Assembly (NCBI GenBank): GCA_965242605.1
Contig: CBDESS010000002.1
Location: forward strand, 620,001-684,000
DNA: 64,000 nt
From: JAAXHF01 sp965242605
Lineage (GTDB): Bacteria > Desulfobacterota > Binatia > Bin18
Direction of reading: 5' to 3'
The notes beneath the pieces are model-generated. The model worked only from the letters and a program-made list of their open reading frames with translations. It searched no databases and was not told where the DNA came from. The position numbers and the translations under genes were made by a program. Of the stretch, positions 17,968-25,954 are shown piece after piece (position 1 is the stretch's first letter; every line of letters starts with the position of its first letter).

Positions 17968-18897
17968 ATGCCACACCCCCAAGCCATTCAAGCCCTCATC
18001 CACAACTACCCGTTGCTGACCGTAGTCGGCAACACCCCGCTCGTTCCGGTTACGCTGTTTGAGGCTGAACTGCCCGAGGTCGAGATTTTGAGCAAGTGCG
18101 AGTTCTTGAACCCCGGTGGCTCGGTCAAAGACCGGCCTGTATTACGCATGCTGACCCAGGCGGTGGCGGATGGACATTTGCCGCCCGAGCGGGTGATTCT
18201 CGACTCCTCGTCCGGCAACGCCGGCATCGCCTACGCCATGATTGGCTCGATTCTGGGCCGCAGGGTCGAGCTCGTCGTGCCGGAGAACGCCAGCCAAGAG
18301 CGCAAGCAACGCATCCGTGCCCACGGGGCAGACCTGGTGTTGACCGACGCCGTGGCCGGCTATGACGAGGCGCTGCGTGAGGTGCGCCGCCGCTATGAAG
18401 CCCGGCCTGAGCACTATTTCTTTGCCGACCAATACAGCAACGACAGCAACTGGCGCGCCCACTATGAAACGACCGCCGAAGAAATCCTGTCGCAAACGGA
18501 CGGCCGCCTCGACTGGTTTGTGGCCGGTGTCGGCACCGGCGGCACAATTACCGGGGTGGCGCGACGCCTCAAGGAATACAGCCCGGCTATCAAAATTGCG
18601 TGTGTGGCACCCGAGGAATTTCCCGGGGTAGAAGGGCTGAAACCCCTGGGGCCGGACTATATCATGCCAGAGATTTTTGACCCGGAGCTTGTCGATGAGT
18701 GGATAGCGGTGCAGATTGAGCACGCCTATGAGATGTGCAACCGGGTCGCCCGCTTGGGGTTCTTTATCGGCCAGTCTTCTGGAGCGTATCTGCACGGGGC
18801 CTGGAAAACCGCCCAGCAGCTCGGGCGGGGACGCATTGTCACCTTATTCCCGGATATTGGCGAGCGCTACAGCAGCACGAGTCTGTGGGCGGGCTAG
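17968..18897 (+). CDS. Cysteine synthase-like PLP enzyme (CysK/CysM family)
   Basis: 309 residues of the fold-type II PLP family. The PLP lysine is in NPGGSVKDRP (about residue 53). The cofactor phosphate loop is VGTGGTITGV, and SSSGNAGIAYA holds the asparagine loop that binds the substrate carboxylate. It should make cysteine from O-acetylserine or O-phosphoserine and sulfide. It could also be a cystathionine beta-synthase-like or tRNA-linked variant. ATG 17968 follows CGCGGAGGACGC. The position right after thiC is suggestive of sulfur supply for thiazole formation, but the separate promoter weakens an operon claim. Confidence 0.88.
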   Translation: MPHPQAIQALIHNYPLLTVVGNTPLVPVTLFEAELPEVEILSKCEFLNPGGSVKDRPVLRMLTQAVADGHLPPERVILDSSSGNAGIAYAMIGSILGRRVELVVPENASQERKQRIRAHGADLVLTDAVAGYDEALREVRRRYEARPEHYFFADQYSNDSNWRAHYETTAEEILSQTDGRLDWFVAGVGTGGTITGVARRLKEYSPAIKIACVAPEEFPGVEGLKPLGPDYIMPEIFDPELVDEWIAVQIEHAYEMCNRVARLGFFIGQSSGAYLHGAWKTAQQLGRGRIVTLFPDIGERYSSTSLWAG

Positions 18898-18910
18898 CGC
18901 GTCCGCCGCT

Positions 18911-19333
18911 TTACCTGGCAAAGCCCCTGCGCAGGGCTCTGACGACTTTCATCATCCCCGCTAGCGAGGTCGCTTTCTCGGCGGCAGCCAACTGGGCGAG
19001 TGCCTGTTGTTCGGCCGTGCTCAGACCCTGCTGCTTTTGCTGGGTGGCATCACGGATGAACTGCTGCCACCTCGACATGGTCGGGACGGCCGGTTTGGCT
19101 TTCCCCAGCAGGCGGCGGACCTTGGGGTTGGCTAAGAGGTAGAGGTCCTGGGCGTTGAGCTTGAGCGCGGTCGAGAGTTTTTCAATGACTTTTTGGCTCG
19201 GGTGGCGCATGCCGCGTTCGAGGTAGCCGATATAGTTCGCCTTAACGCCGACTCTTTTGGCGACCATTTCCTGGGTCAGCGATAGCTCGCGCCGCCGGTC
19301 TTCAATCACGCGCCCAAAGCCTTTCTCCGCCAT
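18911..19333 (-). CDS. XRE-family helix-turn-helix regulator
   Basis: 140 residues. Residues 5-60 form a Cro/C1-type HTH: IEDRRRELSLTQEMVAKRVGVKANYIGYLERGMRHPS. A linker then leads to a helical C-terminus rich in Gln and Ala. It probably binds DNA as a dimer and senses an unknown signal. I chose ATG 19333 (MAEKGFGR); in-frame starts further upstream would add non-conserved sequence. It lies between the convergent cysteine-synthase-like gene and tRNA-Val, alone in its orientation block, and no target operator is evident. Confidence 0.82.
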   Translation of the reverse strand: MAEKGFGRVIEDRRRELSLTQEMVAKRVGVKANYIGYLERGMRHPSQKVIEKLSTALKLNAQDLYLLANPKVRRLLGKAKPAVPTMSRWQQFIRDATQQKQQGLSTAEQQALAQLAAAEKATSLAGMMKVVRALRRGFAR

Positions 19334-19485
19334 AATTGAAGGCCCTCCTCCATCTCCAGCCTGCAACAGTTCCCTCACCTCTAGCATACTTCCTCTCGCC
19401 GCGTAAGGCGTTTTTGGGGCCGCACGGCGCGCGCAGTGGGAAGGAGCGGCCCAAAGGCTCACTCGGTGTGTAGACCGTGCGGCAC

Positions 19486-19512
19486 AAAAAAAGCCCGCCG
19501 CGGGGCGGGCTT
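19486..19512 (-). terminator. Rho-independent terminator after tRNA-Val
   Basis: On the minus strand, AGCCCGCC pairs with GGCGGGCT around a four-base loop, followed directly by seven T residues. It starts within six bases of the tRNA 3' end and is a near-ideal intrinsic terminator. Confidence 0.9.
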
Positions 19513-19517
19513 GGGCA

Positions 19518-19591
19518 TGGTCGCACGGTGACTCGAACACCGGACCTCTTGCATGTGAGGCAAGCGCTCTAACCGGCTGAGCTATGCGACC
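19518..19591 (-). tRNA. tRNA-Val (anticodon CAC)
   Basis: The minus strand folds as a full cloverleaf of 74 bases. The acceptor GGTCGCA pairs with TGCGACC; the D-arm is GCTC/GAGC, the anticodon stem CTTGC/GCAAG with loop CTCACAT, and the T-arm CGGTG/CACCG with TTCGAGT. Anticodon CAC reads GTG valine codons. The discriminator is A and CCA is not encoded, so it is added after transcription. The fmdB-like gene lies upstream on the same strand and an intrinsic terminator follows. Confidence 0.95.
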
Positions 19592-19650
19592 GTGGCAGAG
19601 CCCTGCCTATCACGCTTGACCAGAGACTGTAAATGGGGGGGAGCAGCACC

Positions 19651-19950
19651 CTAGGGCGAGGCCGAGGCCGGTTTGCTTGAGCTGTTTGACGACGAGGCCG
19701 AGCTTGTGCTGGATTTTTTATCGCTGCTGGTCTTGGTCTCTTTGGTGTCGCCCGAGTCCGATTTGGCCGAGCCGTTCTTGTTGTAGTCGGTCGCATACCA
19801 GCCGCCGCCTTTGAGGTGAAAAGCCGACTGAGAGATCAGTTTTGTGACCCTGCGGCCGCAGCTCGGACACTTCTTGAGGGGGTCTTCGGTAATGCGCTGG
19901 GTGATTTCAAATTCGCCGCATTTCTTGCAGGCGTATTCATAAATCGGCAT
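19651..19950 (-). CDS. FmdB-family zinc-ribbon protein
   Basis: 99 residues. The N-terminus MPIYEYACKKCGEFE and the later CPSCGRRV supply two CxxC knuckles of a zinc ribbon, typical of FmdB/Zn-ribbon regulatory proteins. It continues to SAFHLKGGGWYATDY, also characteristic of the family. The last 45 residues are a low-complexity Ser/Lys/Thr tail, probably disordered. Family members are proposed regulators or RNA-associated proteins; the role is not established. It sits about 60 bases upstream of tRNA-Val on the same strand. Confidence 0.93.
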   Translation of the reverse strand: MPIYEYACKKCGEFEITQRITEDPLKKCPSCGRRVTKLISQSAFHLKGGGWYATDYNKNGSAKSDSGDTKETKTSSDKKSSTSSASSSNSSSKPASASP

Positions 19951-20088
19951 GGCGTGTCGTCCTCCGCTTGAAGCTCGGGCAACTTGGAGGAACGCTAATC
20001 ATCCCGCTTTTTGTTGTCAAGTCTGGCCACCCGAGCGTGGGGTCGGCGTTGAGGCAGGCATAAGTGCCGACCAGACGACAGCCACGCC

Positions 20089-20406
20089 TCAGCCGAGACT
20101 CCGGGCCAGATCAAACAGGGTCTGGACCAGAAACGACTGGAGAAAAATGATGCAGACAAACACCAGGATGGGCGTCAGGTCAATACCGCTATACACGGTA
20201 GGGAAGGGCGCGAGCTGTCGAACCTTGGCCAGGACCGGATCGGTCGCAGCATGCAGAAACCGGACAATCGGGTTATCCGGGTCGGGGCTGACCCACGACA
20301 GAACGGCCCGAATGATGATAATCCACATATACAGCGACAGCACCATGTTGAGTACGGACGCAACTGACGACAGCAGGTTGCTCATAACGAACATAGGGAG
20401 TTCCAC
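20089..20406 (-). CDS. YggT family membrane protein
   Basis: 105 residues with two hydrophobic helices. The first is around VLNMVLSLYMWIIIIRAVLSW and the second is LTPILVFVCIIFLQSFLVQTL. The connecting segment VSPDPDNPIVRFLHAATDPVL is the conserved YggT motif. YggT proteins are small inner-membrane proteins linked to osmotic tolerance and often encoded beside proC and yggS, as here. The likely start may be MSNLL (about seven codons in) or the ATG at 20406. It lies about 400 bases downstream of proC on the same strand. Confidence 0.9.
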   Translation of the reverse strand: MELPMFVMSNLLSSVASVLNMVLSLYMWIIIIRAVLSWVSPDPDNPIVRFLHAATDPVLAKVRQLAPFPTVYSGIDLTPILVFVCIIFLQSFLVQTLFDLARSLG

Positions 20407-20574
20407 AGACAGGAAAGGCTGGTCTCCGCCTATTCACCCAGGCGCGGGGGCGACCCTGTGGCGGGCTGTAGGGGGACTATACGATGGGTGATCAGGGAAA
20501 GTCAACCGGGGCAAGGAGAAGGAACCGCTGTAATTGACAGTCCAGAGAAGATTGTGGCAGGGTGACGGGGACGG

Positions 20575-20841
20575 ATGTCCAAGGGGAGAGTATGGCAAGC
20601 CAGTTCCGCTTTGTTCTCCCGCAAACCGCCTCACGACACATCAGAGCAGACGATATGGGCGGAAGCGGGCGTGTACTACTCGGAGAGCAACATCAAAGAG
20701 CTTCACATTGAGGCCGAGACGATGGATGGGTTTGGTGCTCTCGTGCGGGAGCTTGCACCGGAGATGATCCGAGCGAATCATACCCACAGATACGTCCAGG
20801 TTTGGGCTGTAATTCCCTTACGATTTGCCCAATTCGCGTGA
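20575..20841 (+). CDS. Small DUF1902/HicB-like protein, doubtful
   Basis: An 88-residue frame. The middle part, AGVYYSESNIKELHIEAETMDGFGALVRELAPEMI, has the pattern of DUF1902/HicB-like domains: a strand with aromatic positions, then a glutamate-rich helix and ELAPEM. Such domains are often antitoxins. The N-terminal 20 residues are not domain-like. The C-terminus overlaps the converging proC gene by 24 bases. No partner toxin gene is adjacent. It could be a decayed gene, since the domain lacks the usual preceding strand in the same frame. Confidence 0.42.
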   Translation: MSKGRVWQASSALFSRKPPHDTSEQTIWAEAGVYYSESNIKELHIEAETMDGFGALVRELAPEMIRANHTHRYVQVWAVIPLRFAQFA

Positions 20842-21627
20842 ACGACGGGTAGCAGCCTCAATACCGGCAACCACGGTGTGGGTAAACCTGCCCTTGTGCA
20901 GACGGGCCAGCCCGGCCAGGGTTGTGCCACCCGGCGAGGACACCATCTCACGCAGCCGCTGCGGGCTGTGGCCCGATTCCTGGAGCATGGCGGCCGCCCC
21001 GCTGAGGGTTTGCAGCGCGAGCTGGGTGGCCAGCTTGGCCGGCAGACCGACCTTGGTACCCCCGGCAATGAGGGCCTCGGCAAACAGGTAGACATAGGCC
21101 GGTCCGCTGCCGCTCAACCCGGTCACGGCGTCCATCAGACCCTCATCTTTGACGCTGGTGGCCTCGCCCACCCCGCGAAACAGGCTGAGGGCCAGCTTCT
21201 CATCTTTGGCCGTGGCGTTTTTCCCGCGCGTCACCACCGCCATGCCTTTTGCCAGCAGGGCCGGGGTGTTGGGCATGACCCGAATGACCCGGGCGGCGTC
21301 TCCGAGGCCAGTTTCCAGCCGGGCCAGGGGCACGCCAGCGACAATCGAGATAAACAGGTGTTTGTTGGTGACGTGGGGCTGAATCTCGGCCAGGACGTGA
21401 TCCAGGGTCTGGGGTTTGACGGCCAGGACGACGGTATGAGCGTTTTGCACAAGCCGCGTATTGTTCCGCACCCCCTCTACCCCATAGACGCGTTTGACCT
21501 TGCGAAGCTGGGCCGGCAGGGTATCGCTGACCAGCATGGCCCTGGCGGTGTAGCGTTGTGTCTCAAGGAGTCCCTTGAGCAGTGCCCCGGCCATATTGCC
21601 CGCGCCGATAAATCCGATAGTGTTCAT
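20818..21627 (-). CDS. proC: Pyrroline-5-carboxylate reductase
   Basis: 269 residues, normal length. It reduces pyrroline-5-carboxylate to proline with NAD(P)H. The N-terminal Rossmann motif is IGFIGAGNMAGALLKGL. Conserved segments are VLAVKPQTLDHVL, SIVAGVPLARLE, RVMPNTPALLAKGM and the signature VTGLSGSGPAYVYLFAEALIAGG. The start ATG overlaps the yggS stop by four bases (ATGA), so the two are translationally coupled. Order on this strand is maf, yggS, proC, then yggT. Confidence 0.96.
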   Translation of the reverse strand: MNTIGFIGAGNMAGALLKGLLETQRYTARAMLVSDTLPAQLRKVKRVYGVEGVRNNTRLVQNAHTVVLAVKPQTLDHVLAEIQPHVTNKHLFISIVAGVPLARLETGLGDAARVIRVMPNTPALLAKGMAVVTRGKNATAKDEKLALSLFRGVGEATSVKDEGLMDAVTGLSGSGPAYVYLFAEALIAGGTKVGLPAKLATQLALQTLSGAAAMLQESGHSPQRLREMVSSPGGTTLAGLARLHKGRFTHTVVAGIEAATRRSRELGKS

Positions 21628-22388
21628 CGCTCTTGCCCTTCTTTTGAGGGCGGAGCGTGACTGTGACCTGTCATCGTCACGCTCCGTCCTGACGGCCGCC
21701 GCTCGCCAAATATCGCCCGGCCTATCCGCACCAGGGTCGCACCCTCTTCAATGGCCAGCGCATAGTCGTCGGTCATGCCCATTGAGAGTTCGCGCAGGCG
21801 GATATTGGCCGCTTCCATTGTGCCGTATTCGCGGCGCAAACGGGCCAGCCGACGAAAGTAGTGACGCGCCGACTGTTCCGGCGGCGGAATTGTCATTAAG
21901 CCCTCAACACGCACATGCGAGAGGGTCTGGACTGTCTCTAGCAAGGGGCCGAGGTCGTCCTCGGCCAGGCCCGTCTTCGTGGCCTCGCCACCCAGCTTGA
22001 GCTCGACCAGGCTCCGCACGGTACGATTCTGCTTTTTTGCCTGGCGGTCCAGCTCACGAGCCAGGGCGATGCTGTCAAGCGAGTGGATGAGGCTGAACAG
22101 CGGTACCGCGGGTCTGGTTTTATTACGCTGGAGATGACCGATCAGATGCCACTGGCCGGGAGCTGAGACCGTCGCTCGTTTGCGCTGCGCTTCCTGGACA
22201 TAATTCTCGCCTATGGTCGTTGCCCCGGCGGCCAGCACCGCCCGGACGGCCTGCGGTCCTTGGGTCTTGGCGGCGCACACAATCGTGATCTCTTCCGGTC
22301 GGCGGCCGCAGCGGAGCGCAGCCCGGGCAACCTGCTCACGCAGCCGAGCGTAGTTTGCCGCGATATCGCTGTCAGCCCGGTCCGTCAT
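21624..22388 (-). CDS. YggS/PLPBP family PLP-homeostasis protein
   Basis: 254 residues. The PLP lysine lies in IVCAAKTQ (about residue 41), preceded by the usual RRPEEITIV. Other family marks are GENYVQEA, WHLIGHLQRNK, IHSLDS, GLMTIPPP, LSMGMTDDYALAIEEGATLVRIGRAIFG. These proteins bind PLP without known catalysis and balance vitamin B6 and amino-acid pools. The start overlaps the maf gene by 17 bases and the end overlaps proC by four bases, so this is a tight operon. Confidence 0.95.
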   Translation of the reverse strand: MTDRADSDIAANYARLREQVARAALRCGRRPEEITIVCAAKTQGPQAVRAVLAAGATTIGENYVQEAQRKRATVSAPGQWHLIGHLQRNKTRPAVPLFSLIHSLDSIALARELDRQAKKQNRTVRSLVELKLGGEATKTGLAEDDLGPLLETVQTLSHVRVEGLMTIPPPEQSARHYFRRLARLRREYGTMEAANIRLRELSMGMTDDYALAIEEGATLVRIGRAIFGERRPSGRSVTMTGHSHAPPSKEGQER

Positions 22389-23016
22389 GACTCTTCACCC
22401 GCCAAGTCAGCCGGGGTGCAAGTTGGCCGGGATGATAGATACCCAGGTCCTGCAAGCTGGCCAGGACTTCGTCCATAGGCAGCCCGACCACATTGGTGTA
22501 TGACCCGTCCACCTCGGCGACAAGGGCCCGACCCTGGCCCTGAACCGCATATGCGCCGGCTTTGTCGTGTGGTTCGCCGGTTGCCAGGTAGGCGCTGATC
22601 TGTGCCTCGGACAGGGCTTTGAAGCGCACCATGCTGGTCACCAGCCGCTCCACCTGTTGGTCGGCGCGCAGGACCACAAAAGCGGTCATCACCCGGTGGC
22701 GGCGTCCTGACAGCAAGCCTAACATCCGCCGGCCGTCGGCCTCATCGCGGGGCTTGCCCAGGATATGGCCGTCAATCTCGACGATGGTATCCGCGGCCAG
22801 AATCCAGGTCGCCGGGTGGCTGCCGGCAACGGCCCGGGCTTTTTCTGCAGCCGTTCGCAGGACGTAACCGCGTGGCGGTTCTCCGGGCCGAACCTCTTCC
22901 GGGCTGTGGCTGGGAACAACGCGAAACTGGAGCCCGGCCTGATGCAGCAGCTCACGCCGGCGCGGTGAGGCTGAGGCCAATATGAGCGGGCTGAGCGGGG
23001 TGTCAGGGGTGGGCAT
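22372..23016 (-). CDS. Maf-family nucleotide pyrophosphatase
   Basis: 214 residues. Maf proteins hydrolyse modified or canonical nucleoside triphosphates such as dTTP and UTP. The N-terminal signature LILASASPRRRELLHQAG is complete. ILAADTIVEIDGHILGKP holds the catalytic acidic residue, and DKAGAYAVQGQG with SYTNVVGLP completes the active site. The motif pattern fits the dTTP/UTP pyrophosphatase (YhdE-like) subgroup. It is first in the maf-yggS-proC operon and about 35 bases downstream of the acyl-CoA dehydrogenase gene. Confidence 0.93.
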   Translation of the reverse strand: MPTPDTPLSPLILASASPRRRELLHQAGLQFRVVPSHSPEEVRPGEPPRGYVLRTAAEKARAVAGSHPATWILAADTIVEIDGHILGKPRDEADGRRMLGLLSGRRHRVMTAFVVLRADQQVERLVTSMVRFKALSEAQISAYLATGEPHDKAGAYAVQGQGRALVAEVDGSYTNVVGLPMDEVLASLQDLGIYHPGQLAPRLTWRVKSHDGPG

Positions 23017-23049
23017 GGGCGATAGTCCTCGCGTGGAAGCGGCCTCTGA

Positions 23050-24216
23050 TTAGTACGACCTGGGCAGGCCCAAGACGTGCTCGCCAACGTAATTGAGGAC
23101 CATTTCCTGGGAGACCGGCGCAATGCGGAACAGCCGTGCCTCGCGCCAATAGCGCTCGACGTCGTACTCTTTGATGTAGCCGTAGCCGCCGTGCGCCTGC
23201 ATGGAGCGGTCGGCCGCCTCGCACGCCGCCTCGGCCGCCATGTATTTGGCGATATTGGCCTCTTTGCCGCACGGCTGGTCGTGGTCGTACAGCCAGGCCG
23301 CTTTCTGGACCATCAGCTCGGCGGTCTCCAGCTTGGCGAACGACTCGGCCAGAGGAAACTGAATCCCCTGGTTCATGCCGATCGGACGGCCAAACACGAT
23401 CCGCTCTTTGGTGTACTGCACGCTCTTGTGGATGGTCCGCTTGCCCATGCCGATACACTCGGCGGCGACCAGAATCCGCTCGGGGTTGATGCCGTCCAGG
23501 ATGTAGTAGAAGCCCCGGCCCTCTTCGCCGATCAGGTCTTCCCGGGCGATGTGCAGGTTGTCGATGAACAGGGTGTTGGTGTCAACGGCTTTGCGGCCAC
23601 ATTTGTGCAGCTCGTTGACCTCAACCGACCGGGGGTCGATATCGGCAAAAAAGAGGCTCATGCCCAGGGTTTTCCTGGGGGCGTCTTCGTAGGCGGTCGT
23701 GCGCGTCAGCAGCAGCATTTTTTTGGATTCGCGGGCCTTGGTGATAAAGACTTTCTGACCGTTGACCACATAGCCGTCGCCCTCCCGCTTGGCAAAGGTG
23801 CTGATCTGGGTTGTGTTGGTTCCTGCATCCGGTTCGGTGACGGCAAACGAGACGTGCAGCTCACCGCTCAGGATGGGTGGCAGATATTTCTTTTTGGCTT
23901 CCTCAGTTCCGTATTTGATGAGCGGTTCCAGACCGAAGATGCCGAGGTGGATCGCCGAGCAGGCCTGCGTGCCGCCCCCGCACTCGGCCACCGTCTGCAT
24001 GACAAGGGCGGCTTCGGTGATACCCAGACCGCTGCCCCCATATTCGGGCGGAATCGTCACGCCGAGCCAGCCCCCGTCGGCAATCGCCTGATAAAAGTCC
24101 CACGGAAACTCGCCCGTTTCATCCCGCTCGCGCCAGTATTCGTCTGGAAAGCGGGAGCACAGGGCGCGCACCTGCTGCCTGATCTCTTCGTGTTCTTCGT
24201 TGAGTTGGAAGTCCAT
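23050..24216 (-). CDS. Acyl-CoA dehydrogenase
   Basis: 388 residues with the three-domain acyl-CoA dehydrogenase layout. It oxidises acyl-CoA to 2-enoyl-CoA using FAD. Visible parts: the N-terminal helical domain (MDFQLNEEHEEIRQQVR), FAVTEPDAGTNTTQISTFA at the flavin/substrate strand region, and the C-terminal signature MQAHGGYGYIKEYDVERYWREAR. The catalytic Glu position lies in the C-terminal helix region, but I did not assign it exactly. GGAGGAGACAGC precedes ATG 24216. It is divergent from an SDR gene. Confidence 0.92.
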   Translation of the reverse strand: MDFQLNEEHEEIRQQVRALCSRFPDEYWRERDETGEFPWDFYQAIADGGWLGVTIPPEYGGSGLGITEAALVMQTVAECGGGTQACSAIHLGIFGLEPLIKYGTEEAKKKYLPPILSGELHVSFAVTEPDAGTNTTQISTFAKREGDGYVVNGQKVFITKARESKKMLLLTRTTAYEDAPRKTLGMSLFFADIDPRSVEVNELHKCGRKAVDTNTLFIDNLHIAREDLIGEEGRGFYYILDGINPERILVAAECIGMGKRTIHKSVQYTKERIVFGRPIGMNQGIQFPLAESFAKLETAELMVQKAAWLYDHDQPCGKEANIAKYMAAEAACEAADRSMQAHGGYGYIKEYDVERYWREARLFRIAPVSQEMVLNYVGEHVLGLPRSY

Positions 24217-24324
24217 GCTGTCTCCTCCATATACGCTTCCTTACCATCTGGCCGGCTATGGGCGCAATTCCTTGCGCGTCCAGACCGCCTGCGTTACTGA
24301 TAGGCGAAAACACAGGAGGCGACT

Positions 24325-25074
24325 ATGGCAGGACGACTAGGCGGAAAAGTAGCCCTGGTTTCGGGTGGGGCGAGCGGGATTGGAGCGGCTCATGTCCGGG
24401 TGTTTGCCGCGGAGGGAGCTAAGGTGGTGGCCGGCGACCTCCAAGAGGACAAGGGCCGGGCTGTGGTTGAGGCGGTCAATAGCAGCGGCGGGGAGGCGGT
24501 CTTTGTCGGCCTCGACGTAGCCCGCCAGGAAGACTGGTCGCGGGCCGTTGGAGAAGCGGTGGCCCGTTTTGGCAAGCTGACCACGCTGGTCAACAACGCC
24601 GGTATCTACTGGCCACGCGGGACCGAAGAGGAAACGCTTGAGGGCTGGAACACTATGGTTGCGGTCAATCAGACCGGGGTATGGCTGGGCATGAAGGCCG
24701 CGGTGCCCGCTATGCGTGAGGCCGGCGGCGGGGCAATTGTCAACATCTCCTCACTCTACGGCCTGATTGGCAGCCCGGGCTCCATCACCTACCACGCGAC
24801 CAAGGGGGCGGTGCGCCTGATGACCAAATCGGCCGCCCTGGAGTACATCGGGCAGGGCATTCGGGTCAACTCGATTCATCCCGGCCAGATCGATACCCCG
24901 ATTCTGGGCGGCCTCACCCCGGACCAGAACGCGCAGATCAGAGCCGCCACCCCGATGGGACGGCTCGGCCGGCCGGAGGAGATCGCCTACGGGTCGCTCT
25001 ACCTGTGCTCAGACGAGGCGGCCTTTACCACCGGCGCGGAACTCGTGATTGACGGCGGCTGGTTTGCCCAGTAG
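24325..25074 (+). CDS. SDR-family oxidoreductase
   Basis: 249 residues. Classical SDR signatures: SGGASGIGAAH cofactor loop, NNAGIYW, catalytic Ser in NISSLYG, and YHATK as the YxxxK motif. The end is ELVIDGGWFAQ. It likely oxidises or reduces a hydroxyl or keto group with NAD(P)(H), as in 3-hydroxyacyl-CoA or steroid dehydrogenases. GGAGGCGACT precedes ATG 24325. It is followed 11 bases later by a PPOX-fold gene, so an operon is likely. Confidence 0.92.
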   Translation: MAGRLGGKVALVSGGASGIGAAHVRVFAAEGAKVVAGDLQEDKGRAVVEAVNSSGGEAVFVGLDVARQEDWSRAVGEAVARFGKLTTLVNNAGIYWPRGTEEETLEGWNTMVAVNQTGVWLGMKAAVPAMREAGGGAIVNISSLYGLIGSPGSITYHATKGAVRLMTKSAALEYIGQGIRVNSIHPGQIDTPILGGLTPDQNAQIRAATPMGRLGRPEEIAYGSLYLCSDEAAFTTGAELVIDGGWFAQ

Positions 25075-25085
25075 GGGGAGGAGCG

Positions 25086-25547
25086 ATGAACAGACAGAGC
25101 CAGATTCAACTCACCCTGGAAGAGCAGCGGGCCTACCTAGCTGAAGCGGGAACCATGACGCTGTGTACTATTGACAAAAACGGCTACCCCCACGCGGTTG
25201 CCATGTCCTACATGGTCAAAGACGGCTATATCTATATGACCTCCTTCAGGAAGGCGCAAAAGGTGGTGAACGCCCGCCGCAATCCCAAGGTCACGGTCAT
25301 GCTTGAGTCGGGTGACGCCTACGACCGGCTCAAGGGCCTGATGATCCGCGGCACCTGTGAGGTCATTGATGAGCCTGAAGCGGTCTGGGATGTGATGCGC
25401 GAGATCCGCCGGTTTCGGGGCGGAGAGCCAGCCGCCCCGGACGATGCAGGCCTCAAAGCCCGGGCCGCAAAACGGGCCATCCTCAAGATCACCCCGGTCA
25501 AAACCTCGAGCTGGGATCACAGTAAACTGCCCAAGGGGACATACTGA
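25086..25547 (+). CDS. Pyridoxamine-5'-phosphate-oxidase-fold (PPOX/F420) protein
   Basis: 153 residues with the split-barrel FMN/F420-binding fold. Marks: LAEAGTMTLCTIDKNGYPHAVAMSYM, then YMTSFRKAQKVVNARRNPKVTVMLE, then GLMIRGTCEVI. Members use FMN or F420 to reduce diverse substrates, which agrees with the F420/LLM-type genes elsewhere in the window. GGGGAGGAGCG precedes the ATG. The TGA stop overlaps the ATG of a methylase fragment (TGATG at 25545-25549). Confidence 0.88.
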   Translation: MNRQSQIQLTLEEQRAYLAEAGTMTLCTIDKNGYPHAVAMSYMVKDGYIYMTSFRKAQKVVNARRNPKVTVMLESGDAYDRLKGLMIRGTCEVIDEPEAVWDVMREIRRFRGGEPAAPDDAGLKARAAKRAILKITPVKTSSWDHSKLPKGTY

Positions 25548-25672
25548 TGGCTGCCAACCCCAACGCGGAGAGTGTGGACCTGATCTATCTCGACCCGCCG
25601 TTCAACTCCAACCGGAACTATGCGGCCCCCATCGGCTCGGAGGCCGCGGGGGCAGCCTTCAAGGATACCTGA
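25547..25672 (+). pseudogene. Fragment of a DNA methyltransferase (DPPF motif region)
   Basis: 41 codons end at TGA 25670-25672. The sequence SVDLIYLDPPFNSNRNY is the catalytic motif IV neighbourhood of beta-class site-specific DNA methyltransferases that modify adenine (DPPF). The following GSEAAGAAFKDT resembles the family segment that normally continues with a Trp. No further methylase sequence follows. It starts by overlapping the upstream stop, so it could be expressed as a stub. It is unrelated in sequence to the intact methyltransferase at 62.4-63.5 kb (DPPY). Confidence 0.75.
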
Positions 25673-25878
25673 AAGTACGGCGGGTCAGGTTTCTCGAAGT
25701 CGCGCAGTACTGCCTTCAATGCCTCCCGAATTCGTCCCCGCTCTCGCCTGTTCGCCATCCAAACCCTCGCGCCACCCGGAGCCCTTTGGGATTGGCCGAA
25801 ACGCTTGATCAGTGTGACGGAAAGCAGTTGGCAGCCGCGTTCTCTTGAACGTAGTTTCGCCTGTCTGGTAAGACGCAT
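25618..25878 (-). CDS. Small uncharacterised basic protein
   Basis: 86 residues. The body reads KLRSRERGCQLLSVTLIKRFGQSQRAPGG and ANRRERGRIREALKAVL, rich in Arg and Lys. This pattern recalls small hypothetical proteins with an RG(I/C)...LL..FG motif, often found beside toxin-antitoxin or restriction genes; that recollection is weak. AAAGGAGGAACAA right before ATG 25878 is a strong ribosome site, and an AT-rich promoter region with palindromes lies upstream. The last ~17 codons are antisense to the methylase fragment, so the natural C-terminus was probably replaced by a rearrangement. Confidence 0.6.
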   Translation of the reverse strand: MRLTRQAKLRSRERGCQLLSVTLIKRFGQSQRAPGGARVWMANRRERGRIREALKAVLRDFEKPDPPYFQVSLKAAPAASEPMGAA

Positions 25879-25954
25879 TTGTTCCTCCTTTGTTTCGCAA
25901 CAGAATATATTCTATAAGTATTATTGATGAATAATAATAAATTGTATTCACACC
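25879..25954 (-). promoter_or_regulatory. AT-rich control region with two palindromes
   Basis: This stretch is far richer in A+T than the rest of the window. It contains a perfect 12-base palindrome AGAATATATTCT (25902-25913) and an inverted repeat TATTATT/AATAATA (25919-25925 and 25930-25936). It lies just upstream of the small basic protein gene at 25618-25878. It looks like a promoter with operator sites, possibly for autoregulation. Confidence 0.45.
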
